From: Lasioglossum baleicum
Taxonomy: Eukaryota; Arthropoda; Insecta; Hymenoptera; Halictidae
DNA: 64,000 nt
NCBI RefSeq assembly: GCF_051020765.1
Contig: NC_134933.1
Location: 5,057,461 to 5,121,460 of the forward strand
Direction of reading: 5' to 3'
How positions within the stretch are numbered: the stretch's first letter is position 1; each line of letters opens with the position of its first letter. Below are positions 51,441 through 62,327 of the stretch, one piece after another. The notes under the pieces were generated by a model. The model was not told where the DNA came from and did not search any database. It saw only the letters and a list, made by a program, of their open reading frames with translations. Both the position numbers and the translations under genes were made by a program.

Positions 51441-52075
51441 GGATCCGGCCACAGGTACTGCCGAGCATTTCCCTTTTATCTTCTTATCGGTAATCTATCG
51501 GTTACGGACCTCATCTCGGTATCGACGGCCCTCTGCCGACTCCGACAAGAAAAATAGATCGGCGTGAAACAAGAACTCGATCTATGTAAATGGAATACGA
51601 TGCGTGTAAAATCCGAGATGAATCCGCGATTCTCATCTGAGACAGAGATATGTTTAACCTCAATTCAACCTTATTCATAATTTTATATTTTTAAAGATTC
51701 ACTAAATGTTTTGTTTTATCATCTTTAAACAAAAACGACGTCATGCCGTCCTATTTTGTCTCATTTCCCTCCAACAAAGGAATTTAAAAATGCAACTATT
51801 TATCTTTCTGCCAGGGAACTACTTGAGTTCTTAAGGATTGAGAGGTTGAACGAATCGAGTTTTTGTCAGTTAAGGAACCCAATCAGTTTCCGATGATTAC
51901 AAACAGATTTCTCCGTGGGAGCATCGTCGAGAAACAGACGAAGCGACTCCTTATTTCAGAATTTCTCGTCGCAGATTTCAGAATGCATAGAACCTGCCGC
52001 GGCGTTCCATTTATCCGACTCGGTGATTAGCACGGGATACAATTGATTATTGTGAGCGGTACACGAGCGCAAAAC
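51441..52075. other. Spacer between module copies A and B
   Basis: AT-rich between about 51600 and 51930. It does not align by eye with the B-C spacer, so the modules are not simply parts of a 700-bp tandem unit. No gene is seen. Confidence 0.4.
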
Positions 52076-52210
52076 TGCGCGCGAGATGAGAGCCTGCACG
52101 TTTTCATTAGTCACCGTTATTTGTGACGCGCGGCTCCGCGAAGCGCGATGTAACGCCGATGCACCGTGTAAATGCATGTTGCCCCGAGGGCTTCGTCGAG
52201 ACCCTGCTTC
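52076..52210 (+). repeat. Threefold module, copy B
   Basis: The identical 21-bp core lies at 52101-52121, preceded by GCGCGAGATGAGAGCCTGC and followed by GTGACGC, then CGATGTAACG, CGATGCACCG and AATGCATG. It shares GAGATGAG with copy A upstream and CGCCGATGCACCGT with copy C downstream. The block CCCCGAGGGCTTCGTCGAGA after the array matches that of copy A. The minus strand keeps the ITVTNEN frame and stays open here. Confidence 0.75.
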
Positions 52211-52764
52211 GAACCGTCTCTCCCTGTAACTCTACTAATAATAGCAATGTATCTTCCCCTGTTCCATAATAATGCGCTGAATTATTCCGATTTCGCACCT
52301 GGCAACTAAGTGCATAATGCAATTCTAACGAAGGCAACGGCGATAAATGTCTAGCTAAAAACTGTGACCGAATCAAACAAAAACATCACGGATCGCAGAC
52401 GTATATACAATCAGTATTCTTAATCAGTATTCTCCGGCTGTGTACACTTGTTTTAGCTGCATTTCCAGTGCTCAAAACGGTGCTATAAGACGTTGCCATG
52501 AGCGAATGGCTTATCTTATGCCGGTAAAATGTCGCCCGTTTATGGATAAGACTATAAACAATATTTCTTGCTCGAACAGATGGCTGCAGCGTTGACGAGG
52601 AGGCAGTAAAAAAATCATTCGAATAAATCGACTTAACGAAGAAGAAAGTGGCTCTCGTGGTTCCTCATTACCATTCGCTGGTCCGCGTGTATCTAATCCG
52701 CATTATCACTGCATCCAACGTTTAATAATAGTCGAAATATTTTAAACAAAGTTGTGAACGCCGG
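52211..52764. other. Spacer between module copies B and C
   Basis: Mixed, partly AT-rich sequence with no recognised gene, RNA or element. Confidence 0.4.
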
Positions 52765-52915
52765 CCCACTCGCGCGATACGCGAGCCGCATATACATTTT
52801 CATTAGTCACCGTTATTTGCGACGCCCTCGGCCGATGCAGCGCCGATGCACCGTCGATGCACCGCCACGTTGCGCGCCGATGCATAGCCAGCGTCTGTGT
52901 GCGATGCCTCCGAGG
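52765..52915 (+). repeat. Threefold module, copy C
   Basis: The core lies at 52797-52817, followed by GCGACGC and then the richest GATGCA array: CCGATGCAGCG, CCGATGCACCG, TCGATGCACCG and CCGATGCATAG (to about 52887). Upstream GCGCGATACGCGAGCCGC matches the upstream block of copy B with few changes. The minus-strand frame shares ASALHR and RASQITVTNENV with copy B. Confidence 0.75.
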
Positions 52916-54957
52916 TATTCTTTTGAGTATGCATACGCGGCCTAGCCGAAGCGAGGCTCGGCCGGGTCGCGAGTGTTTTGATATCTCGCGGGTACACGAG
53001 AGCCTCGTCATTCCTCTTGTAGCATGTGTGCATAAACAAGTGGAATGATCGAAGGGCAAGGAAGGAGCGAGAACACGCTGTTTTATTAAAATAATGCCAG
53101 AGAAATTATTGCAGTCGAACTCCCCTCCCCTGGAGAAACGAGTTTGGTAGCAGATGTCGGTCGTTTGAATGGAAAAATTGTTCTATTAAAATGAGAGAGA
53201 GAGAGAAAGTGATCTGGTGCATGTCGTTATTTATAATTGCAACGCGTAGAAATAACCAAATAATTTCTGAGCAATTGACTTGGCAATGGACGCTACAGAG
53301 ATTAATAGAATGTTAATGTCCGACGTTAGTCGAATTGCTCTTAAACGCGTTCCGAAAGAATCGAGGGTTGAGCGAAACGAGCTCATCGCGCGTAGCAATT
53401 AAAGGCGAGCCAGTTATGGTAATTAGCTGTGCGCATAGGCGAGCCGTAATCGTCACCCCTTTGACTCTGATTCCGCCATCGCGCACCCGTATGCCCACGC
53501 GGATCTTTCGAAGAGGAATTTCATAGCTATATCTCTCTCTCTCCTTCTCTGCTGCATCGAGTAACATAATACCCGGTACAGGATGCGTTTGCCCATGGTC
53601 GTTAGAGGATAAATCCCATCCAGGCTGATGATCCCCCTTATCCGAAAGGGCATGCCTGTATGAAAACGATCCAGAGACAGTCGAAGTTGATACGACCGGG
53701 CAACAACTTGTTCGCGCTAATTAGCCTCGCCGAGAATCGATGTGTTTACCAGGAAAGCAACGGCACGTTGACTTCTAACCGCGTTCCCAGTTTAACGCGG
53801 CTGGTTTCGGGGCAACCTTGAAGGGGCAGGGGATCCCGTTAACGGTCGTTACTTCGTTAAGCTACTAGGAAGTGTATCGCTTAGGAGGCGTGTATTACAA
53901 TTTATAACGATGAATCCCGGCCGCGTGTGATCGGCGCCGATTAATTGCCGGCCCGATGCGATCTCGATAAAGCGGTGCCGAGCGGATCGGATCGGTTCTC
54001 CTGCTGCCTTGCTCGATCCTCTCTCGATCCGCTCGAACCGCTCCGATCCGCTCGAGGGGAACCGATCGGTTCGTAATTTTCGACAAGACCGTTACCCACG
54101 CACTGCGCCGCCCGTTTCCGCGGGTACTGCCCGCGATCATGAGCAACAGCTACTTAATGCGAGCGCGATTTTTATGCGGGCTCCCTTGCAACCTGTAGCC
54201 AACGTTGCTCTAACGGGTGTCCCATACAAAAAGGTCGTTTCCAACTCCGGATATCACTGTATTAATCACGGGACCTTATCAAGGGCGAATTCCAGCGTGC
54301 TACCGATGCTGAAATGGATTGGTAAAACTTGAAAACGAGATCCACACACAGCCGGGAGAAGCATGGTTGACGGTCGACGTGAATGACGCTAGAGCGCAAT
54401 CCGCGTTCCACGGGCCTCTTCCACGATTGTATAACATTGAGTTTATTTTTGAGCCGCGGAAGAGGTATCAATTAACCGCATTTCTCTTTGACGGTCGGTC
54501 CACGAGCCGAGCAAAAACTGCTGATAGCTCTTCGAGCCTTGATTCGAGCTATTCGAGTCCGTGCTCGTTCGAACCGACCGAGCTCGTCAAACATCGACGA
54601 AGGTTTTCCGACGGAATTGATTCCAGCTGACGTATGTGCGGCCCCCGTCGGGATATGACGACCTCTGTCATTACGTACGTCGTTATTCATTAAACTGACA
54701 TTCTAGACACTTCAGTCGGTCAAACGATAATCGATGTGGACGTGTGCGCCGGATCCGATCCCGGCGCAGAACTTTGTGCTCCGATTCCTCTCGCAAAATC
54801 ACCGAGTCCCGCGGATTTCCTTGATCTCCGACAACTGATCGAGTTCATCGATCATCCCGCGAGCCGCGCGCCGAACGATCAAACTTCCTTCACTGTCAGC
54901 GTCGTCGTCGACATGGTTGTCACTCCTCGGAGATCTTGCTGTCGGAACTTTCCCAAA

Positions 54958-54959
<2 letters not shown>
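52916..54959. other. Non-coding stretch, no gene recognised
   Basis: Contains a short GA run near 53193-53207 and repeated GATCCG/GATCGG words around 53985-54070. Open frames of up to 107 codons show no domain. Confidence 0.4.
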
Positions 54960-55002
<43 letters not shown>

Positions 55003-55019
55003 CTCTCCTCTCTCTCTCT
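54960..55019. repeat. (TC)n microsatellite
   Basis: Pure TC to about 54998, then interrupted by extra C bases. It ends 55 bases before the Tc3-like element. Confidence 0.95.
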
Positions 55020-55073
55020 TCGAGATGTTGGAACTTGGAATCGAATGGTTATTCTTTTCCACAGAAATTAATA

Positions 55074-55733
55074 CAGTGGCCGAAATTTCTATAAAGTCAT
55101 CTTCTTTTTCATAGATATTTTAAAAATATCACTATTTTTGTTGATTTATCGTATCGTATCGTGCAGAACACAAGTGCGAAGTTTCTATAAAGTCACTTAG
55201 TGTTTCTCTGTATTCTGAGCAGAGAACTACGGAAAACTGCGAATATTCTAAAAGTATTAGTGTTAGAACTCACAGAAATCCTGTTTGTTATAATTTGATT
55301 CGCGTGTATGAGAATGTCGAGAGGAAAAGTACTAACAAGTGAAGAAAAAGCTTCAATCGATGCTTATAAAGATATGAGCTGCTCTAATCGCACAATTGCT
55401 AAGAAAATTAGTCGGTCATATACCGTGATTAATAATTATATCAATTTACGTGAGAATTACGGAAAAAATCATTTTAAAGGTGGTAATAAAATATTGTCAA
55501 ATAGACGACATTCATTATTAATGCGATCTGCGGCTACGGAAAGGAAAACTGCAGCACAATTTCGAGCTGAATTTGAGCTCCCAGTAACAATAAGACGTGT
55601 GCAACAACTTTTAAACTCTTCTGGACAAAAACGCAACGTAAACCAGGCCTTGAAGAAGTACATAAACAGGCCTGTCTCGATTTCGCACGGGCACAAAACA
55701 CAGTGACTTTATAGAAATTTCGGTGTGAGTGTG
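55074..55733 (+). mobile_element. Internally deleted Tc3-like (Tc1/mariner) element
   Basis: After a TA dinucleotide (55072-55073) the left end starts CAGTGGCCGAAATTTC and continues TATAAAGTCA. The inverted counterpart, TGACTTTATAGAAATTTCGG, lies at 55704-55723. CAGTG after TA is the usual start of Tc1-group elements. A second copy of the end motif, AGTTTCTATAAAGTCAC, at about 55181-55197 mirrors the paired transposase-binding sites known in Tc3. Between the ends is only the transposase N-terminus, so the catalytic DDE domain has been lost. The last bases beyond CGG do not match the left end, so the right border (before TA at 55734) is approximate. Confidence 0.82.
55308..55714 (+). pseudogene. 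Tc3-like transposase, N-terminal fragment with frameshift
   Basis: The family protein binds the element ends and cuts and pastes the element. The open frame runs from ATG at 55308; the second ATG (55314, MSRGKVLTSEEK) matches the usual Tc3-type start better. A first helix-turn-helix covers roughly residues 10-45 (SEEKASIDAYKDMS, NRTIAKKISRS) and a second roughly 68-105 (ERKTAAQFRAEFELP, RRVQQLLNSSG). Near 55625-55640 the family reading jumps frame: KQACLDFARAQ, a Tc1-group-like stretch, is read one base earlier and stops at 55712-55714, while the original frame stops at 55704-55706. A normal protein is about 330-350 residues. No DDE motif is present, so the copy is inactive. Confidence 0.82.
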
Positions 55734-56333
55734 TATGTTTCTTAAATCTAAGCGGAATGACTCCACGAAGCTTCAAAGTGAAAATTTGTTAGATTGCTGT
55801 TCAGACGAATTTTGTTCAGGATGGGTACTTTATGGTACGCGAATTACTATGTATAACGTAAAAAAGAACGATGTTCGAACCTCGTGATTTACAAAATATC
55901 AATCACTCTGATCTGCTTCGCTTACGCTAGAAAATTTCTTGGAGGATTTTCCTTTTTAGCAGGAACACTTGCGAGGGTACACTATCGGAGGCTTCTCGCC
56001 GAAAGCGCAATTATAAAGTTTAATCTGCGAGATCAGAAGCATCGGCGAGTATCGGTGTAAGTGCATCGTCTGTCGCATACAGAGGACAGCGGCGCGGCGA
56101 TGCAGTTGCTCAAACCTTGGGTTTGGAAAAATTTCGATTGAATTACAGCGAGCCAACTAGCCTCGTGATCTCCGGTATCACCGAGGTATCGAGCGGCAAG
56201 TTACCGTATTCCCGTGGCGAAACGATAAATTTCTAACCCAATTACACGTTATACCAACTCGAAACTTGTAATACACGGTCTCGCAGAGCACCGGCTACAC
56301 CGGTGCATTATCTCGCACAGGACGCGAAGCGAT

Positions 56334-56352
56334 GCGACGCGACGCGACGCGA
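56334..56352 (+). repeat. GCGAC pentamer array
   Basis: Nearly four GCGAC units. The same pentamer array forms the target site of the Transib-like element at 61099. Confidence 0.85.
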
Positions 56353-59300
56353 AACGGCCGAGAGCGGGTCGTCTCCACGCTCGACAATCCCTCGCGTTTC
56401 TGCCATCCACGGTTCTCTCTTGTAACGCTATTACCGTGTCACCCTGTATCGACTGGAGACCTTCAGAGCTGGGTACCAGGGCCTCCTCGGCCCATCGTAA
56501 GTGCCGTGTACCCGCGCTGTCCACCGCAGCAACACCTACACCGTTCCGCATTACTTATCGAGCCGTGGCTGGTGTCCATCGAGAATAGAACCCGGGAACA
56601 TGCAGGAAGCTGAAATGCCCGATGCAACTGACAGGTGCTCACGTATTCACGGACAGACAGCCCTTCACTCGCGGCGCATCAATCTCCACTAGCCGGTCGC
56701 TGGTCAAAGAAACAGACCCGGCCGTCGATCCTCGACGATCGAATCGAACGTTTCCGAAACGGCGTGTAAGGAAACCGTGATTCGCTCGCCATCCATGATT
56801 TTTTTGCATAAGTCGATTCCTCCCATCATTCCGAATAAAAATGTATTAAGGCACGATCGTGAAAAACCTGTTACCTTTCGAAATATTTCCCTTTTCTCCC
56901 AGCATCCACACGTTTCGCCATCACGGCTGCATTGTCATTGTTTGAAGAGAGATTCTAAATAATTCATGTAGACTTTTTATCCCAGGTTTTTCATATATTC
57001 AATATAATACTTCGTGTATCAATCGGAGATATTTCACCGAGAAATTATGCAACGAATTATTATACGCGAATATTGCATTATTTGTGTCACTGTTTTACAG
57101 TTTTTACGCATCGGCATCCCGCGTGGCGTCATTTAACATTCTCTATCGCTCGTAATTACGAGTAATTGTAATGTGATTCTAATTATTAAATAATTGATAA
57201 CAGGGAATCATTAAGCAGCCATTTCGCAGAGCATCGAAATAAATAATTCTATTTATTACGAAGATTAACAAGCTTATCGTTACGCGAGAGCGATTCGGCG
57301 ATACAATGAATAAACACGGACATCGTGGAACAAATAGCCGTCCCTTTTCATTGCAGAAAATATTCTATACAATCCGACTGCGATTCTATTACACTGTATT
57401 TCGTGGTATTCGATTTATTTCTTCCGAAACGGGCGGCTCGCTTCGATGAAAAATCTCGATCGTGTTCGTAACAGATGGAGATAATTTTCTGAGGGAGAAG
57501 AAAACACGCGGAAAATTTCACGCGATACGGCCCGGCCACGCTAATTATCATTGCCGTCGATAACTCACCGGTCGCGCGGAGCAAATAAATTAACGCGTTA
57601 TACCATAATAAACAATTCATCATTCGCCGGCCATGAAACACGATCGATCGATTCGTCGCGTCGGGTCAACGGCGTTCGATACGGAATTTTACAAGAAAAG
57701 TACACGAAAATAACCATCAAGAGGGTGGAGCTTGGTGAACGTGCTGCAGAGCACAACGGATTAAACTGCGAATTAATTTTTCTAGGGGATGATATTTGCT
57801 GTTTTGAAGTCAAATACATTTTTGTACATTCATAACGTATGTTAAAAAGGCTTAAATGACCGGTTACAGCGTGAATCAACAAGACGCACAAAGAGGCGGC
57901 GGAGATCGCGACGAAAAGCGGCCTGTGTCGCGAATAGCATTCACGGAAGGGAGCACAAAGTGTTCTTTCAGGGACAAGAGCGCTCTGTCGGCTCGGACGA
58001 GCCGCAGCGCAATGACACATCAGCGAAGGGGCCCGATCGCGATCATGGACCGACAGAAATCATGCGAGTCTCCCCGTGACCTGTGTGGTCCTGGTGAAAA
58101 CAAAGTTCCCCGGTTACGTTGCACAATCTCGGCTATGTGAGGTCATTGTCTAAAGAGCCATTGACCTGCGCACCAAACGAAAAATCTTCGATTAGTTAAA
58201 GAAGAGACATCCACCTCTCCTAAACAATTTCATGCTCGAAGCTCTTATTCCTCAGTTGTGCAGCTTTATAGCAACCTAACAAGATGGAGCAGATGCTGTG
58301 AAGAATAATTCGAGTCCTTTAGAGCGAAACAAACCAGAGTCGGATGAAAATTATTTGTTTAAAAAAACACAGAATTTGATTCGATGCACTGCATCGATTA
58401 AAGGTGAGTATTTTAAATCCAAAAAAATAAAACACCATCTATCGTCCCATTTCGAACGTCGGTGATTAACAACAGCTATTTAGCGATACTTATCGACCGA
58501 CGATGCAAAAATCGCGCCTTTGAATCGACCAGAGAGATGCAATCTCTCGCATCGTCCGCCTTTGACTCTGCCGTTTTAAAATCCTAGGCCCGATAACACG
58601 GACGACGACAATGCGCCAATCGCTCGGCGATCGTATGCGATTTCCCCGACGGTCGTGCAAGTCATTAGGCTAAAACGACCAACAGATGGTTTTTCTTCCG
58701 CGACGGATCGCCAGATAATCGAAGTATAAACTGGCCCGTAATTAAAACCTAACTCATCCAGCAGATCGCATGGACGCTTTGAAAAACAAATATCAAAGCG
58801 ACGACGACGAATCGATTAAAGGACGCAATTAGCCGCTTTGTCCGGCGTCTTTTCAGCTGACTGTTTGCGAAACAGTGTGTCCGTCGCATAAAACGCTCTT
58901 TAACGAACGGACTTCTTAAAAAAAAATCGAGGGGATCCCATTCGCCGGCTGGATCCCGTTATGGCAGTCTCTTCTTCCGTGCCAATCATTAGCGTATTTT
59001 CTTCTTTTTTCTTCATGGATTTCCTCTTTGCGATCTTCAGCCTTGGTCGGCTACTTCTTCTCACTGTTTGCTGAGTTTTTGTCGCTGCATTCAACTTTCT
59101 ATTTGAGGTGTTTGATGCATTACACGTTTATGAGTCACAGAAGATGCTCGGTAGAGTGAATTGATGTTCGATTAAAAAGGGGTCATCTTTTGAAGAATGG
59201 AAGTTTACTATATTGATTGGTTAATGAGAAATAATATAATAGATGTCCACAGACAACGTCTTAATATAAAAATGCAGAAGTTAATTATTGCGACCATCGA

Positions 59301-59947
59301 ATCGGCGAAATACAATTTTCGCATGATAAAATATGTTTAAAGATCTGTTTCCAGCAGAAAAAAAGTGTCGGCGTGTCCAAAAAGTCTGTTTTTATAATAC
59401 ATTAGGCATCCATTTCGGATGTCAACCAAATGTGTCTGGCATGTCACAACATCGTTTTAAATCTGTTACATTTGCGTTGACGTCACCGCGTTGCCGTCTG
59501 GCAAAAAAAGAAAACGAATTATGCAAACGACCGGTGAACGAGATCCGTAATAAGACACAAATACGCTACCGTCGAGAGAGCGTCAATTAACTGCTACTCC
59601 TTCATGAATATTAATCTACGCGCATTCAAATCTGTACGGCATCGCATTATGAAAAATTACAGAGACCATAAAACTTATCTCGCTTGCTTTCTGCCTGATT
59701 TCGCCGGGTGGATGAAGCAACGAACTGTTCATTTGCTTCCACGAACATTTCCTTCGCGCTCGGAGCCAGACTCTGCTGCGACTGTCTTCGCTGTTTACCA
59801 GTCGTCGATGTCTCCGAAGTCGGAGCCTACGCAAAAATTAATTCGATTCCCACGACGAGAGTTAGATTCTTTTTAGCTACGTCCAACAATTTATGGAATA
59901 CTTTAGTGGACTCTAAACATCGATTTTTAGTAGATTCAAACGTGGAC

Positions 59948-59979
59948 TGTGAGCTTTTTTTTAAAAAAACATCCTCACA
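59948..59979. repeat. 32-bp hairpin with T8A7 centre
   Basis: TGTGAG and CTCACA close a stem whose inner part is a T-run facing an A-run, with a small bulge on the 3' side. Confidence 0.7.
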
Positions 59980-60670
59980 TTATAAATATCGATGAGGACG
60001 AGTCAAGAAATATTTTTGCAAGTAAAATCATCAGATTGAATGTTTATCGATGACATCTTATTCATCAGTGCTAAAGAAGTTCTCAATCATTAAATAGATG
60101 ATTAGATTTTATTCATTTACGTATCATATCAGTGAAAATACCATGGAATTCTAAATTCTGTGGAAATCGAATGGACGCGGCGATACGCTGAAGATCGAAC
60201 TCCGATCGATTGAGAAAGACTTGGCAACCGTCGACGGACGCGCCGGTGTCTCAACCTTTGTCCATGGAAAGGATAACGATGGATTTCAGCATGGCGAAAA
60301 GGGGAAGTGCCGAGGCGCGAGTGCAGCGCGCGTAAATTCCGACTTGTTGATGGTTCGCGCGTACCTCTCCGGTAATAGCGAGGGTTTCGTAACTGGTTTC
60401 GAGCACCGATTAATTTCGATTCGATCGGTACGTGTTAGAGTGGCTGGTATTTGCAGTGCTCCCATGATACATTACGCAACAATTTTGCGACCGCGTACGG
60501 GAACATTTAACATGGCCAGTGAATAATTGCCTGTGCCCGAGCACGATACGTGCACACGCACTCGTAGCTGCTCGCTTTCTACGGCGCGACCCGCACCACG
60601 CGGCCTGGGCTCCAAGACCTTAATTAGATTCGTTGTAGATGCGATCCAACCGCGTCGTCTTTAAATACCC

Positions 60671-60704
60671 CCGCGAGTACTCGTAACGAGATAAATACTC
60701 GCGG
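60671..60704. repeat. Nested inverted repeat
   Basis: CCGCGAGTA pairs with TACTCGCGG, and directly inside CTCG pairs with CGAG around TAA, leaving only ATAAA unpaired. This gives an interrupted 13-bp stem in a CpG-rich block. Confidence 0.8.
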
Positions 60705-61098
60705 CCGGGACCAGTCCGTCGTATAAAGACCGCAGGGACCGTTGATTATCTCGTTACTTAAGGGGAGCGACTCGTGTAACCAGTTGGAAAAATCAAATTT
60801 CTTTTTATTGAAATAAACAGCACTGTAACCTCAAGATATGCTCCTTCAGTGCAAAAAAAACTCGATGTACCGTGTACAATCAATTTTACAGCTGCTCGCG
60901 CAAGTTAACGCGTTCGCTGTCTTCTGCGTCATATGTGGTTCACAAAGTTAGAATCAGCATTCTAATTGTAAGATTCAATCATGAATCAAGAATATCTTCA
61001 AGAGTATCTGTTCGGTCTCAAGCAGACCGAACGTGAGATTTATATTGATTTAGACACGGTTCGCTGCAATAGCTCGAGACACTCGACGCGACGCGACG

Positions 61099-61137
61099 CA
61101 CAGTGGTGCCGAACGCGAATCCAGCTGGACAAAAATC
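61099..61137 (+). repeat. Left terminal inverted repeat, 23-RSS-like
   Basis: The heptamer CACAGTG equals the V(D)J consensus heptamer. After exactly 23 bases comes ACAAAAATC, one base from the consensus nonamer ACAAAAACC. Confidence 0.85.
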
Positions 61138-61706
61138 AAAAATCACATTTTCGCAGAAGAGCGCGAAACATGTTGGGATTTCTTTCTAATGAAACGGTTG
61201 ATCATTTACTCGAAGAAGTGTTGTAAAATGCTTTTAAAGCAGGTAGAAAATGAGCTTTTGCGGGTGTCAAAACATTGCATGCGCCAGTCGTGTTTCAAGC
61301 GTTCCGAACGAACATTGCCTTCGATTTTTTACGTGCCTATTTTACTTTGTTGGATATGGATAATTCTAAGAAAGGTATGTACTTATATATCTCACAGAAG
61401 AACCAATAATATCTACGTAAATAATTCAGTTCTGTATCATTATTCGTAAAGTATTATATTTTCTGTCTTAGCAAGTTGCTTTACCTTTAGGCAGAGTTAC
61501 AAAAAAAGCTTTGCAATCCTTTGTCATACTTTCACTCTCAAATCATGTTTGGCGCAGTGGGGTGAACGTTGCTAAGAGAAGTGCTTGTGTATATAATTAT
61601 GTAGTGCACTATTTTAATTTAAAAGACAGTAGTGCTGGTGAAAATAGTGTATTAAAAAATCGTGTGATAGAAAAGAACAGGTGGCAGAAAAGTGACTGTA
61701 GTGTAA

Positions 61707-61952
61707 CTAAACAAAAATGAACAGTGGTTGGACGGTAAAGTGCAGTTTCCAAATAAAAGTATACAAACAGTAGATGCAAAATCTTTTGGTAGAGGACGTC
61801 CAATGAAACAATTTGATGAATGTTCTGACAAGAGCAAGAAAAGAAGGATCGATACATTTGTGAAGGATATTAGCAGCGAAGAACTATTATTTGCAGCTGA
61901 AACTACATATATAATACTTAAACAAATACGAAATGACCAGCGGGGTCATTAA
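61707..61952 (+). pseudogene. Coding remnant inside the Transib-like element
   Basis: An open frame of 81 codons with a stop just upstream (61704-61706) and no ATG until the methionine in RPMKQF, so it is an exon fragment rather than a whole gene. It contains an AT-hook-like core GRGRP, then an acidic/basic stretch (DECSDKSKKRRIDTF) and the helix-like SSEELLFAAETTYIIL. My recollection is that similar GRP...KRR...EELLFAA stretches occur in arthropod proteins linked to Transib-type elements; I cannot verify this. No catalytic DDE residues are present. Confidence 0.45.
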
Positions 61953-62315
61953 ACATTATAAATAATTTTGACCAGCTAAATGAATGAAAAGGTTCGGTTC
62001 GGAAGCTTTTCGGTGCAAATGCCCAATTGTCGCCACGATGCATGTCTTGAACATTTCGGATAATCTGGCAAGAAAATGTTTCCAACAAAAGTTAATCGAT
62101 ACACAGTCATCTATAAATCCCAATAAAAAATTTCACGAAACTTTTTTATTTAATAAAAAATACGATCATGTTAATTTTTTTAATGTCACTAAGTATTTTT
62201 TATTACATATTGTTATAGCTGATGTCCAGACGAATCCAATGACCTACTTAACTTCGGCTTTAAGTCTTAAAATAATGCTAGAATAATTTTGTGGAGCTAG
62301 ATTCGCAATCGGCAC

Positions 62316-62322
62316 CACTGTG
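62316..62322 (-). repeat. Right-end heptamer of the Transib-like element
   Basis: Read inward it is CACAGTG, identical to the left heptamer. The nonamer position 23 bases further in is ACAAAATTA, weaker than on the left. Confidence 0.85.
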
Positions 62323-62327
62323 CGACG

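Larger units (their letters stand above)
55734..61098. other. Non-coding stretch, no gene recognised
   Basis: AT-rich overall with CpG-rich islands. It holds a GCGAC pentamer array (56334-56352), a 14-bp palindrome CTCGTAATTACGAG (57149-57162), and hairpins at 59948-59979 and 60671-60704. Open frames up to 140 codons (57598-58020 minus) show no domain. I see no RNA gene. Confidence 0.4.
61099..62322. mobile_element. Transib-like DNA transposon with RSS-type ends
   Basis: The element is 1,224 bp. The left end reads CACAGTG, then a 23-base spacer, then ACAAAAATC (61129-61137). The right end, read inward from 62322, reads CACAGTG, a 23-base spacer, then ACAAAATTA. The inverted repeats match at 31 of 36 positions. 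The flanks are CGACG at 61094-61098 and CGACG at 62323-62327, a 5-bp duplication, although both lie in a GCGAC array, so a 10-bp reading is also possible. Transib transposons, the accepted relatives of RAG1, have 5-bp GC-rich duplications and ends resembling the 23-RSS. A full transposase gene needs far more room, so this copy is internally deleted. A 246-base open fragment is its best coding remnant. Confidence 0.78.

Noticed and set aside
58900..59094. Lysine/arginine-rich 64-codon minus-strand frame
   Set aside because: The basic composition comes from an AT-rich repeat-like stretch; no family match is recognised.
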